From Pseudomonas paraeruginosa PA7 (GTDB lineage: Bacteria; Pseudomonadota; Gammaproteobacteria; Pseudomonadales; Pseudomonadaceae), in NCBI RefSeq assembly GCF_000017205.1, contig NC_009656.1:1430001-1494000 (forward strand): 64,000 nt of DNA, read 5' to 3'. The notes under the pieces were generated by a model that made no database searches, had not been told where the DNA came from, and saw only the letters and a list, made by a program, of their open reading frames with translations. The translations under genes were made by a program, and so were the position numbers. The number at the start of each line of letters is the position of its first letter. The stretch's first letter is position 1. Shown in pieces: positions 1 to 9,300 of the stretch.

Positions 1-148
1 CCCGGCTGCCCCGCGCCGGCCTGACCTGCAGGGGGACCAGGTTGCGTTCGCGCAGCAGCTGGCGCGCCTGGCGCAGGCTGTCGGCTTCCTGCACGCCGCG
101 GCTGCGGCGTCCGGCGTTGCACATGGCGAGGTATTCATAGGCAGCCAT
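1..148 (-). CDS. gspF: Type II secretion inner-membrane protein GspF, N-terminal 49 residues (cut by window edge)
   Basis: This is the N-terminus of the T2SS inner-membrane platform protein GspF (Txc family in PA7-type strains, equivalent of XcpS). Reading leftward from an ATG at 148 gives MAAYEYLAMCNAGRRSRGVQ and then a stretch rich in EADS, RQAR and LLRER, the usual GspF/PilC opening. An AGGAGG box lies just upstream, overlapping the gspE stop, which is 5 nt away, so it is co-transcribed with gspE. The rest of the gene and any pseudopilin, GspL and GspM genes lie outside the window. Confidence 0.85.
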   Translation of the reverse strand, partial: MAAYEYLAMCNAGRRSRGVQEADSLRQARQLLRERNLVPLQVRPARGSR

Positions 149-153
149 GGCGT

Positions 154-1626
154 TCAGTCCTCCTGGGTCACGCGCAGCAGTTCCTCGACGCTGGTGATGC
201 CCTGCAGCACCTTTTCGCGACCGTCGGCGAACAGGCTGTGGCCGTGCAGGCGGGCGTAGCGGGCCAGCTCGGCCTCGCCGGCGCCTGCGTGGACCCGCTG
301 GCGCAGGCCCTCGTCGAACAGGACCAGTTCGTAGATACCCTGGCGGCCCCGGTAGCCGCTGTGCTGGCAGGCCGGGCAGCCCTGTGGGTGGAACAGCGTC
401 GGTGGCGCCAGCGGGTCGAGGCCGAGGCGCTCGCAGGCGCCGCCATCGGCCGGCGCCGGTCGCTTGCACTGCGGGCAGAGCACGCGCACCAGACGCTGGG
501 CGAGCACGCCGAGCAGCGAGGTACAGAGCAGGAACGGCTCGACGCCCATGTCCACCAGGCGGGTGACCGCGCCCACCGCGCTGTTGGTGTGCAGGGTGGA
601 AAGCACCAGGTGGCCGGTCAGGGACGCCTGCACGGCGATCTCGGCGGTCTCGCGGTCACGGATCTCGCCGACCATCACCACGTCCGGATCCTGCCGGAGG
701 ATCGCGCGCAGGCCACGGGCGAAGGACATGTCGACCTTGGTGTTGACCTGGGTCTGGCCGATCCCGGGGAGGTGGTATTCCACCGGGTCCTCGATGGTGA
801 GGATGTTGCGGGTCTGGCTGTTGAGGCTGGCCAGCCCGGCGTACAGGGTGGTGGTCTTGCCGGAGCCGGTGGGACCGGTGACCAGGAGGATGCCGTGGGG
901 CCGGCGCAGGGCGCCTTCCAGGCGTCCGCGGGTGGCCTCGGCCATGCCCAGGCGCCCCAGGTCCAGGCGTCCGGCCTGCTTGTCGAGCAGGCGCATCACC
1001 ACGCGCTCGCCGTGGGCCGAGGGCAGGGTCGAGACGCGCACGTCGACCTCGTGGCCGGCGATGCGCAGGGCGATGCGACCGTCCTGGGGGATGCGCTTCT
1101 CGGCGATGTCCAGCCTGGCCATCACCTTGATCCGCGAGACCAGCAGGCCGGCCAGTTCGCGGCGCGGACGAAGCACTTCGCGCAGCAGCCCGTCGACCCG
1201 CAGGCGCACCGACAGGTGTTGCTCGAAGGTCTCCAAGTGGATGTCCGAGGCCTTGGCCTTGACCGCCTCGCCGAGGATGGCGTTGATCAGGCGGATGATC
1301 GGCGCGTCGTCTTCCTGGTCGAGCAGGTCGGTGGTCCGTGGCAGTTGCTCGGCGAGGCTGGCCAGGTCGTCCTGCTCGGCGATCTGCTCGCCCAGGCCCT
1401 CGGCGACCTGCATGGCGTCGTCGCGCCCGTCGCGGTAGAGCTCGGCCAGGCGTCGGGCGAAGTCCTCCGCGCCGAGCACCTGGCAGCGCGGCGCGCCGGC
1501 ATGGCGGCGGCGCACTTCGGCGAGGATCGCCAGCGCGGTGTCGGCGCGGCAGTACAGTCGCTCGGCGTCCAGCAGCACGCCGTGACGACGCGCGTAGCTG
1601 AACGGCAGACGGTCCACGGCGCTCAC
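154..1626 (-). CDS. gspE: Type II secretion ATPase GspE (Txc system)
   Basis: Cytoplasmic hexameric ATPase that powers pseudopilus assembly in a T2SS. The 490-residue product has an N-terminal N1E-like region, a Walker [11 protein letters not shown] near residue 249, an Asp-box IEDPVEY, a Walker B/His-box region ([10 protein letters not shown] near 312, then STLHTN), and the zinc-binding tetracysteine CPQC (about 380) and CPAC (about 415) typical of GspE. The start is GTG, overlapping the gspD stop by 4 nt (GTGA), so translation is coupled. The length is normal for the family (about 490-510). Neighbours gspC, gspD and gspF fix its role as a T2SS ATPase; type IV pilus PilB normally sits with pilC and pilD. 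It is distinct from the Xcp and Hxc sets common to P. aeruginosa; PA7-type strains carry it as the third T2SS. Confidence 0.95.
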   Translation of the reverse strand: MSAVDRLPFSYARRHGVLLDAERLYCRADTALAILAEVRRRHAGAPRCQVLGAEDFARRLAELYRDGRDDAMQVAEGLGEQIAEQDDLASLAEQLPRTTDLLDQEDDAPIIRLINAILGEAVKAKASDIHLETFEQHLSVRLRVDGLLREVLRPRRELAGLLVSRIKVMARLDIAEKRIPQDGRIALRIAGHEVDVRVSTLPSAHGERVVMRLLDKQAGRLDLGRLGMAEATRGRLEGALRRPHGILLVTGPTGSGKTTTLYAGLASLNSQTRNILTIEDPVEYHLPGIGQTQVNTKVDMSFARGLRAILRQDPDVVMVGEIRDRETAEIAVQASLTGHLVLSTLHTNSAVGAVTRLVDMGVEPFLLCTSLLGVLAQRLVRVLCPQCKRPAPADGGACERLGLDPLAPPTLFHPQGCPACQHSGYRGRQGIYELVLFDEGLRQRVHAGAGEAELARYARLHGHSLFADGREKVLQGITSVEELLRVTQED

Positions 1627-3527
1627 CGACGGGCTCCCTTGCGCATGTCGACCACCTTGTCCCCGGCGCCGTCGAACAGCCGGCGCGGATCCTCGGGCAG
1701 CAACAGGCCGTTGGCGCCGCCGGCGGCCGGGCGCAGCTGGCGCAGGCCGTCATACTTGCGCTGGCTGAGGCTGTCGGCGTTGGCGGTATTGCGCAGCAGG
1801 GTCGGACGCAGGAAGACCATCAGGTTGGTCTTCTCGTTGACGTCCTTGGTGCTGCGGAACAGCCGGCCGAGCAGCGGGATGCTGCCGAGCAGCGGGACCT
1901 TGCTGACCTGGGTCTTGACGTTGTCCTTGATCAGGCCGCCGATGACGATGATCTGCCCGTCGTCGGCGAGGATGGTGCTCTTCACCGAACGTTTGTTGGT
2001 GATCACGTCGCTGGTGGAGATGCCGGCCGGAGCGCTGGCCAGCTCGGAGCTCTCCTGTTCCACCTTCAGGCGCAGGGTGTCGCCCTCGTTGATGTGCGGG
2101 GTCACCTTGAGGGTGATGCCGACGTCCTTGCGCTCCACGGTGGTGAACGGGTTGCTGGCGCCGGCGCTGTCGGTGGTGTAGGAGCCGGTCTGGAACGGTA
2201 CGTTCTGGCCGACCAGGATCTCCGCGGCCTCGTTGTCCAGCGTCAGCAGGCTCGGGGTCGACAGCAGGTTGTTGTTGGAGTCGCTGGACAGCGCCGTGAC
2301 CAGCGCGCCGAAATTGCGACTGCCGATGCCGATGATCGCGCCGTCGGGCAGGTTCGGGCGCTTGCCGGCTTCCTGGTTGAGCAGGCTGCCGATGGTCAGG
2401 CCGCCGTTGCCGAAGCTGGTGCCGCCGGCGACGTCGCCGGCGCGGGCGGCCCACTGCACGCCGAGGGCTTCGTTGATGTCGCCGCTGACTTCGACGATCG
2501 CCGCCTCCACCAGCACCTGGGCGCGTGGCCGGTCGAGCTGGGCGATGACGTTGTCGAGCATCGCCAGTTGCGCCGGCTCGGCCATCAGCACCAGGGCGTT
2601 CTGGCTGGTATCGGCGCTGATCATGATCGGACTGCCCTGGGCGCCGCCGTCCTTGCCGCCGCGGGCGCCGTTCTCCATGCGCTTGCCGATGCCATTGAGC
2701 AGTTCTTCCAGTTGCTTGGCATCGCTATGGTGCAGACGCACCACGCGGGTGCTGGCGTTGGCGTCGCCGGGCACGTCGAGCGCGCGCGCCAGGCGTGCCA
2801 TCTGCTCGCGCAGCGACGTCGGCCCGACCAGGATCAGCCGGTTGCTGCGGGCGTCGCCGATGGCCTTCGCGGCGTTGGGGCCGCCGCCGTTCTGGCTCAC
2901 GCTTTCCGTGAGGGTCCTGGCCACTTCGGTGGCCCAGGCGTGCTCGAGCTTCAGCGTGGTGAAGGACTTGTGCCCGGCGCCGTCGAGTTCGCGCACCACC
3001 TGGCGGATGCGCTCGACATTGTTGGCGCTGTCGGTCACCACCAGGGCGTTGGAGCTGGCCGACGGTGCGACGTAGGCGTCGTTGGCCACCAGCGGGCGGA
3101 CCACCGCGGACACCTCGCTGGCGGTGGCGTTGTCCAGTGCCAGGACCTCGGTGACGAAGGCCTCGCTGGCGTTGTCGCGGTGCCGGCTGGCCTTGGTCTT
3201 GGCCTCGGCGACCGGCACGATCAGCACCCGGTCGCCCTGGTCTAGGGCGGCGAAGCCCTGGCTGCGCAGGACGCTGAGGAACAGCGAGTAGATGCCTTCC
3301 TGGTCCATGGCGGAGGTCGACTGCACCGTCACCTTGCCGCTCAGGCGCGGGTCCAGGACCATGGTCTTGCCGGTGATTTCACCGACCTCGCTGACCAGGT
3401 CGCGCAGCTCCGCGTCCTTCATGTTGAGGGTCCACAGGCGGCCGTCCGGGTCGTTGGCCTGGGACGCCAGGGGGAAAGACAGGGTGCCGAGCATCAGCAG
3501 CGCCCGGGTGAGGCGGGTCAGTTTCAT
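1623..3527 (-). CDS. gspD: Type II secretion secretin GspD (Txc system)
   Basis: Outer-membrane multimeric channel of the T2SS. From ATG 3527 the product is 634 residues: a Sec signal peptide (about 1-24, ending ASQA), N0 and N1-N3 periplasmic repeats (start [20 protein letters not shown]), then the C-terminal secretin domain with [16 protein letters not shown] near residue 541. The open frame extends further upstream, but the only methionine followed by a signal peptide is at 3527, and it overlaps the gspC stop by 4 nt (ATGA). No lipobox is visible, so outer-membrane targeting would need a pilotin or an S-domain; the roughly 60-residue tail after the secretin core is a candidate for the latter. 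Co-transcribed with gspC and gspE. Confidence 0.94.
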   Translation of the reverse strand: MKLTRLTRALLMLGTLSFPLASQANDPDGRLWTLNMKDAELRDLVSEVGEITGKTMVLDPRLSGKVTVQSTSAMDQEGIYSLFLSVLRSQGFAALDQGDRVLIVPVAEAKTKASRHRDNASEAFVTEVLALDNATASEVSAVVRPLVANDAYVAPSASSNALVVTDSANNVERIRQVVRELDGAGHKSFTTLKLEHAWATEVARTLTESVSQNGGGPNAAKAIGDARSNRLILVGPTSLREQMARLARALDVPGDANASTRVVRLHHSDAKQLEELLNGIGKRMENGARGGKDGGAQGSPIMISADTSQNALVLMAEPAQLAMLDNVIAQLDRPRAQVLVEAAIVEVSGDINEALGVQWAARAGDVAGGTSFGNGGLTIGSLLNQEAGKRPNLPDGAIIGIGSRNFGALVTALSSDSNNNLLSTPSLLTLDNEAAEILVGQNVPFQTGSYTTDSAGASNPFTTVERKDVGITLKVTPHINEGDTLRLKVEQESSELASAPAGISTSDVITNKRSVKSTILADDGQIIVIGGLIKDNVKTQVSKVPLLGSIPLLGRLFRSTKDVNEKTNLMVFLRPTLLRNTANADSLSQRKYDGLRQLRPAAGGANGLLLPEDPRRLFDGAGDKVVDMRKGARR

Positions 3528-4036
3528 GGTGTGTTCTCTGCCTGGGCGAGGGGCGCGCCGGGGCTGGCGGACAGTGGCGCCAGCAGGCGGGTGGCGTGGC
3601 TGGGGAAGGTCAGGGTCTGTTCGCGTCCGCCCAGCAGGATCAGTACGCGATCGGTGGCGATCGCCTTGAGGATGGCGCCGCCCGGCAGGCGTGCGCCGAG
3701 ACCATAGAACGCCGCGCCCTCGGGCGACTGGATCAGGGCGCGGGAACGTTCCGCGCGGGTGTCGGCGAGGCTGGCGAGCAGGCTCAGCGGCACCGCCTGC
3801 TGCCGTTCCGCCGGCATGGCGCCGAACAGCCGGGCGACGCCGCGGGTGTCCAGCGGCGCCGGGGCGGGGCGTGACGGCGCCGCGGGTGGCGTCGGCGCGC
3901 TGTCCGGAGCGGCAAGGGCGCGGCTGTATTGCCAGCTGTCCAGGGCGAGCCAGGCCATCCAGGCGCACAAGGCGACGCCGGTGGCGGGCAGGAGCAGGCG
4001 TTGCAGGAACGGCAGGGCGGGTATCCGGCTCGGCAT
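3524..4036 (-). CDS. gspC: Type II secretion protein GspC, short form
   Basis: Bitopic inner-membrane protein that links the T2SS platform to the secretin. The 170-residue product has a short cytoplasmic N-terminus, one membrane segment (about 14-32), a Pro/Ala-rich linker, and an HR domain (VARLFGAMP at about 64, then YGLGARLPGGAILKAIATDR), ending at about 160. Canonical GspC proteins (XcpP about 235, PulC/OutC about 270) carry a PDZ or coiled-coil domain after the HR; here there is none. The ATG at 4036 lies 8 nt after the stop of the cytochrome b561 gene, and the stop overlaps gspD by 4 nt. It could be mistaken for a PilP-like protein, but operon position argues for GspC. Confidence 0.85.
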   Translation of the reverse strand: MPSRIPALPFLQRLLLPATGVALCAWMAWLALDSWQYSRALAAPDSAPTPPAAPSRPAPAPLDTRGVARLFGAMPAERQQAVPLSLLASLADTRAERSRALIQSPEGAAFYGLGARLPGGAILKAIATDRVLILLGGREQTLTFPSHATRLLAPLSASPGAPLAQAENTP

Positions 4037-4044
4037 CGCGGCGC

Positions 4045-4560
4045 TCAGGGCAGCATGCGGCGCAGCACCGGTTGGCCGCGCAGGTGATGGAAGGCGACCG
4101 CCGCGACGTGCCCGACCACCAGCAGGGCCAGGACCACGCAACTGTAGCGGTGGGCGCGGTTGAAGAATCCGGTCAGCAACGGTTCGTGCAGTGGCTGGGG
4201 GAACACCAGCAGGCCGAAGAAGTCGATGGGCCGCTCCATCATCAGCACTCCGGTCAGCAGGACCAGGCCGATCAGCACATAGAGCGCCAGGTGCCCGGCC
4301 TTGGCCAACAGTCGCAGCGCCTCGCCCTGTTGCCCGGGCTCCTCCGCCGCGGGGTGGGCCAGGGCGTAGTACACGCGCGCGCCCAGCAACGGGATCAGCA
4401 GGGTGGTCAGGGACACGTTGACGAACGCGATGGCGTCCGGAATCGGCGCGGGCAGCTCGAACAGCGCGTTGACGAAACCGCTGAGGCTGGCCCAGATGAT
4501 GATGGCGGCGAAGCACCAGTGCAGCAGCCTGCGCGGCCGCGTGTATTTGTCGAAGGTCAT
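4045..4560 (-). CDS. Cytochrome b561 family membrane protein
   Basis: Four-helix inner-membrane b-type cytochrome of 171 residues. Helices lie at roughly 15-35, 48-66, 85-107 and 138-158. Candidate haem-axial histidines are H14 in LLHWCF, those in AGHLALY and NRAHRY, and VVGHVAAVAFHH near the end. Family members move electrons between the quinone pool or a cytoplasmic donor and periplasmic acceptors. The gene sits between the secreted chitin-binding protein and gspC, 8 nt before gspC, so it belongs to the secretion operon. A role in reducing the LPMO-like substrate or in periplasmic redox balance is inference; no sequence feature proves it. Confidence 0.85.
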   Translation of the reverse strand: MTFDKYTRPRRLLHWCFAAIIIWASLSGFVNALFELPAPIPDAIAFVNVSLTTLLIPLLGARVYYALAHPAAEEPGQQGEALRLLAKAGHLALYVLIGLVLLTGVLMMERPIDFFGLLVFPQPLHEPLLTGFFNRAHRYSCVVLALLVVGHVAAVAFHHLRGQPVLRRMLP

Positions 4561-4583
4561 GGCGGGGTTCCTGAAACGGGGGA

Positions 4584-4605
4584 ACGTGGCGCCGGAGCGC
4601 CACGT
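4584..4605 (-). terminator. Hairpin between cbpE and the cytochrome/T2SS genes
   Basis: A perfect 9-bp stem (ACGTGGCGC / GCGCCACGT) with a CGGA loop lies 21 nt after the cbpE stop and 23 nt before the cytochrome b561 start. On the minus strand it is followed by TCCCCCGTTTC rather than a run of T. It could act as a partial terminator or a 3' RNA stabiliser that keeps substrate mRNA above machinery mRNA. Confidence 0.5.
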
Positions 4606-4626
4606 CCGGTATTGCCGGGCGCTGGA

Positions 4627-6120
4627 TTACCGGCGAATCCAGGCGTCCTTCCAGCTGGAGCCGACGCCGGGCTCGAACTGGTTGGAACCGGCGTTCCACT
4701 GCTTGCAGAAGCCGCTGTACGGGAACGGCTTGCACGCATAGGTATTGCCGTCCTTCGCCAGTACGGTGGTACCGGCGGTGTACCTGGACAGGCCGTCCGG
4801 GAACACGAAGTCGTACTTGCCGTTGCCGCCGTTGTCCTCGGCCTTCAGGCTGAAACGCTGGGTTTCCTGCAGCAGTTCGCCTTTCTCCGGCTTGGCTACC
4901 ACGACCAGGTCATAGTCACCGGCGCTGGCATTGCGCAGCGGGATGCTGAAGTGCGGCGCGTTGTTGCCGGCTTCGGCCTGCTGGTGGGCGATGCTCTCGC
5001 CCTTGCCGTTGAACACGGTGGCGCCGATGGTGTAGGTGCCACCCTGGGCGATGGCGGTGAAGTGCAGGTCGGCGGCGCCGTCCTTCAGCGTGTAGCTCGG
5101 TTGCAGGCCGGACAGGCTCAGCTCGCCGGGAACGGTCGGCTGGTCCTTCTGGATCTCCACGCGGACGACATCGCTGCCGGCCTTGGTGTAGATGCTGTTG
5201 GCGCCATAGTTCGGGACTACCTCGCCGTCAGCGTTGAGCACGCCCATCCGGTAGCCGGCGTTGGCCTGGTTGGCCTTCTGCGCGAGCAGGAACGGCCAGG
5301 TGTTGGCCTGGGCTTCGGTGGCGCTGCCGATGTCCAGAACGGTCTGGCGGTTGGCCTGCTCGCCGGCATTGGTGAAGACCCGGGTCATCACCTTGTCGCC
5401 GATCTGCAGCGGTTCGGGCTGGACGGTGCCGATGCTGGTCCATTCGCTCGGCGGCACGGCGTTGTTGTCGATGTTCACGTCGATGGCCTGGTAGAAGGTC
5501 GCGGAAGTGTTGGCGATCCTCCAGGTGGCCAGGATCACGTGGTAGCCGCTGCGATCGCCGGGAATATTCACGTTGAAGGACTTGCTCGAGCCGGACTGCG
5601 GAGTCTCGCCGCCCGCATCCTGGTTCAGCAGCGGCTTGAGCTCGAACGAATCGCGGGTCAGCGGCTGGTTCGGGTTCCAGTCCTTCTTGGTGATGTAGAA
5701 CTGGTAATAGGCCGAGGCGTGGCCGGCGGTGAAGCGCCAGCGGAATTCGTTCAGGCCCGGCTTGAGGGTGGTCTTCTGCCAGCGGGTGGCGGTCTGCTCG
5801 TTCAGCGGGGCGAAGTTGTTGAGGCCGCCGGCGGGAATGGTGCCATCGGCCGGGCCGCACTGGGTGAAGTCGCCGGGGCAGTAGGTGCTCGGGTAGTGAT
5901 GGTTGGCGCCCTCCGCGTATTCGATGCTTTGTGGCTCGTAGGTGACCGCGCCGCAGTTCGCGTTCAGGTTGCCACCCTTGGCATTGCACATGTAGGCGCG
6001 GGACTTCGGGCTTTCCACGTAGCCGTGGGAAAACGCCTGCTGGGAGGACAGGGCGGCCAGGCCGATGGCCAGGGCGAGGGGAAGCTTGCTCATGCTGCGC
6101 GAGCGGTGGGAGTGGATCAT
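4627..6120 (-). CDS. cbpE: Chitin-binding protein CbpE, GbpA-like AA10 lytic polysaccharide monooxygenase
   Basis: Secreted multi-domain chitin-binding protein, the reported substrate of the Txc T2SS in PA7. From ATG 6120 the product is 497 residues. The Sec signal ends QQAFS, and the mature protein starts with His32 (HGYVESPKSRAYMCN); AA10 enzymes need this free N-terminal His for the copper histidine brace. The second brace His is in FTAGHASAYY near residue 131. Modules in order: AA10 (32 to about 210), GbpA-type modules 2 and 3 (about 215-430), and a C-terminal CBM73/CBM5-like domain (about 436-497, aromatic and Cys-rich, ending SSWKDAWIRR). It differs from the common CbpD (about 389 residues). 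The AAGG box 7 nt before 6120 favours this start; an ATG at 6147 is an alternative. Confidence 0.92.
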   Translation of the reverse strand: MIHSHRSRSMSKLPLALAIGLAALSSQQAFSHGYVESPKSRAYMCNAKGGNLNANCGAVTYEPQSIEYAEGANHHYPSTYCPGDFTQCGPADGTIPAGGLNNFAPLNEQTATRWQKTTLKPGLNEFRWRFTAGHASAYYQFYITKKDWNPNQPLTRDSFELKPLLNQDAGGETPQSGSSKSFNVNIPGDRSGYHVILATWRIANTSATFYQAIDVNIDNNAVPPSEWTSIGTVQPEPLQIGDKVMTRVFTNAGEQANRQTVLDIGSATEAQANTWPFLLAQKANQANAGYRMGVLNADGEVVPNYGANSIYTKAGSDVVRVEIQKDQPTVPGELSLSGLQPSYTLKDGAADLHFTAIAQGGTYTIGATVFNGKGESIAHQQAEAGNNAPHFSIPLRNASAGDYDLVVVAKPEKGELLQETQRFSLKAEDNGGNGKYDFVFPDGLSRYTAGTTVLAKDGNTYACKPFPYSGFCKQWNAGSNQFEPGVGSSWKDAWIRR

Positions 6121-6242
6121 CGTTCTACCTTGTTGTGAATGATTCATCGGGTCGCCTCGCGGCAGCCGGCCGAGCGGTTGTCGATGCCTGTCGGGAGGCC
6201 GCGGCGAAGCGGGGGAGAGGATGCCGTCGGTAGAACGGGGCT

Positions 6243-6265
6243 CACATTGGACGAGTCCGAATGTG
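6243..6265. repeat. Imperfect inverted repeat in the ttsS-cbpE gap
   Basis: CACATTGGAC, GA, then GTCCGAATGTG form a dyad with 10-bp arms and one extra G. It lies 35 nt after the ttsS stop and about 123 nt upstream of the cbpE start. It may be the ttsS terminator (no T run) or an operator for cbpE. Confidence 0.45.
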
Positions 6266-6267
6266 GC

Positions 6268-6284
6268 TAGGAGTCTGTAGGAAA
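6268..6284 (-). promoter_or_regulatory. Candidate TtsR-binding heptads upstream of cbpE
   Basis: TAGGAGT (6268-6274) and TAGGAAA (6278-6284) are heptads in the same orientation, 10 nt apart (one helical turn). On the minus strand they read ACTCCTA and TTTCCTA. TTTCCTA fits the heptad reported for BvgA, W-TTC-Y-TA. TtsR and TtsS are BvgA/BvgS-like, and the same heptad forms a perfect palindrome upstream of ttsR. Binding by TtsR is inference. Confidence 0.4.
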
Positions 6285-6300
6285 GGGCCTGGAGGTTTTG

Positions 6301-9300
6301 TCAGTCAGGCGAAGGCGTACCGTCCAACTGCCGTTCGACATCCGCCAGCAGGTCGCCGATGACCGCCAGCAGCTGCGCCTGTTGCCGTTGCAGGGCCGCC
6401 TCGCCGTGCTGGACGGCGCCTTCCAGGTTCAGGCAGGCGCGGATCAGGCCGGGAGCATCGATGGTACAGGCGAGCCCGCTGAGGCGATGGACCAATTGGT
6501 CCACCGCGGTGGCGGCCACGGGCTGGCGCAGGCTGCGCTGTTCCTCGCGCAGGTTGCCGCGCAGTTCGACCAGCAGGCGGTTGAGCAGGTCCGGGTCGGC
6601 GCCGGCCAGGTCTTGCACGTGGCCCAGATCGAAACCAGCGCCGGGAGCCTCGCGGCTCGCCTCGACGGCGCGTGCCGGCTGCACGCCGGCGAGCACTTCG
6701 CGCAGGCGGCCCAGCGTGACGGGCTTGATCATCAGTTCGTCCATCCCGGCGTCGCGACAACGCTCGGCCTCGCCGGCCAGGGCGCTGGCGCTGTAGCCGA
6801 TCACCAGGCGACGCGGCAGGCCGCGTTGCCTGTCACGCTCGCGGATGCAGCGGGTCAGGTCGTAGCCGTCCATGCCGGGCATGTTGCAGTCACTGATGAG
6901 AAGGTCGTAGCGCTCGCGTTCCCAAGCGTCCAGGGCGTCTTCGCCGCTGCAGACGAAGGTGGCGTCGTGGCCGAGTTTCGCCAGTTGCTGGCGCAATACC
7001 AGGCCATTGGTGGAGACGTCGTCGACGATCAGCACCTTCAACGCCCCCGTCGCCTCGCTGCCGGCTGGTGCGGCGCTGAGCGGGGCGTCGCTGGCGACCA
7101 GCCACTCCAGCGACAGCTCGAAGCCGGCTGCGCAGCCCTGGCCAGGTTCGCTGTCGAGCCAGAGGCGTGCGCCCATCAGCTGTACCAGCTGGCTGCAGAT
7201 GCTCAGGCCGAGGCCGGAGCCGCCATAGCGCAGGGCGGTGTCGGCATGCGCCTGGCGGTAGGGCTCCAGCAGGCGTGGCTGGAGTTCGCGGGGAATACCG
7301 ATGCCGGTGTCGCTGACGCGGAACGCCAGCAGGCTGCGGCCGTCCTCCTGCGGACGCTCTGCCACGCTCAGGCGTACCCGGCCGGCCTCGGTGAACTTCA
7401 GGGCGTTGCTCAGCAGGTTGTACAGCACCTGGCGCAGGCGCAGCGGGTCGACCCGGTAGCGGCGCTGCGCCGGCAGCGAGCAGTCCAGCACCAGCGCCAG
7501 GTTGCGCTGGCGGGCCTGGGCGACGAACAGTTCGAGGCTGTCCGACAGCAGCGAACCCAGGTCGGTCGGTTGGGGCGCCAGTTGCATCTGGCCGGATTCG
7601 ATCTTGTCCAGGTCGAGGATATTGCCGATCAGGTCGATCATCGAACTGGCCGAGCGCTGGGCGATGCGCAGGTTTTCCGAGGGCGCGCGCTGGCCTTCCA
7701 GTTCCAGCAGCCCGACCAGGGCATTGAGCGGCGTGCGCAGCTCATGGCTCATGCTGGCGAGGAACTGGCCCTTGGCGGCGCTGGCGGCCATGGCGGCCTG
7801 GCGCGCGTCGCGCAGCTGGGTTTCCAGATGCTTGCGTTCGCTGATATCGATCCAGCCGCCCAGCAGCCCCTGCAGCTTGCCGCGCGCGTTGTAGAAGGGC
7901 ACCAGCCACTGGTAGATCTGGTGCGCCTCGCCAGCCACTTCGATGCAGCAGTCGAGGTAGCGCGGCTGGCGATGTTGCAGCAGTTCGCCATATTCGAACT
8001 CCAGGGTCCGCGCCAGGCTCGGCGGGCAGATGCCCTGTTCGGAGGGCGTGGTGCCGCGCATTTCTTCCAGCGAGCTGGCGAAGAACTGTTCGTAGGCGCG
8101 GTTGCAGGTGCTCAGGCGGCCTTCCAGGTCGCGCACGTACAGCGGCGTGGGCAGTCCGTTGAGCAGGGAGAACTGGAACGCCAGCTGGTCGCGCAACTGG
8201 TTCTGGGCGATCCGCCGCTGCTGCACCTGTTTCTTCAGCCGCCAGTTCCACAGCAGCGACAGCAGGATGATCACCGCTGCCAGCAGCAGGGCGTGCCAGA
8301 AGCCTTCGGGCAGGTGCTGCCAGAGGTTGTCGTCCTGCGCGCCGCTGGCCATCAGGCGCAGCCCGGAGCCGGCGTCGCCGTCCTGGGCCAGGTTGCCGAG
8401 CAGCTTGTCGAGGATCCCGAGCAGCTCGCCGTGGCCCGGGGCGAGGGCGAAGACCTGCGGCGTGGGCGTGGCCTCGATATGCTCGCCCTGGCGCAGGCCG
8501 TGCTCCTGGAGCCAGCGGGGATTGTTGTGGATGCTCTGCAGCGTGGCGTCCACTTCGCCACTTTCGACCAGGGAAAAGGATTCGTGGCCGCTGGCGGTGA
8601 GGACCAGGTCGATCCGCGGGTAGCGATTTTCCAGGTAGTCGCGCAGGGGATGGTTGCCGGCGATGGCCAGTCGACGCCCGGCCATGGCCTCCAGCGAACT
8701 AGGCGAACTGGCGTGGCGGCGGATGACGAAGGCCCAGTCCTGGACCCCGAACGGCATGCTGAAGGCCAGCCGGCGGCGGCGCTCCGGGGTGGGCGGAATG
8801 CTGCTGGCGAGCAGCGCCTCGCCCCGCTCCAGGCGCCGCTGGTCCTGCGCCGGCGACTGGGCGTCGAGGATTTCCAGCGGCAGCTCGTAGGCATCGGACA
8901 GGTAGCGCAGCACGTCCAGGCCGAGCCCGTCCCACTGGCCGTGGCTGTTGCGGAAGAAATAGGGCGGCGCCGACTGGGCGATCAGGCGCAGGGGCTGCTT
9001 TTTCTTCAACCATTCGCGCTCGCCGTGGCTGAGGGCGAAGGCGTCGGCGGGCGCGAACAGCTGGCGCGACGGTGTCCAGCGTTGCAGGAACTCGTGCTTG
9101 CGAGTGTCCGGGGTGGTTTCCAGGACATGGTCGACGAGGGTGACCAGGTCTCGGCGCGAGGCCAGGGCGGCGAAGGCGAAGCCCTCGCTGGGCAGGTTGG
9201 CGGCGAATTTGTTCTGCAGCTTGAGGTCGGGGCGCTGGAGCATGTAGCGGTTGGCCCGGGTCTTGTCGCCGAGGAAGGCGTCGGCCCCGCCTTCGGCTAG

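Noticed and set aside
238..2181. Long open frame on the plus strand across gspE/gspD
   Set aside because: Antisense shadow in GC-rich DNA; the product is rich in Gly, Ala, Gln and His, has no domain, and the minus-strand genes are clear.
3691..6138. Open frame of 815 codons on the plus strand opposite gspC, the cytochrome gene and cbpE
   Set aside because: It spans three well-supported minus-strand genes and has low-complexity composition; typical high-GC antisense artefact.
6298..9300. Open frame of 1000 codons on the plus strand opposite ttsS
   Set aside because: Mirror of the sensor kinase; composition dominated by Ala, Gln, Gly, Val with no recognisable fold.
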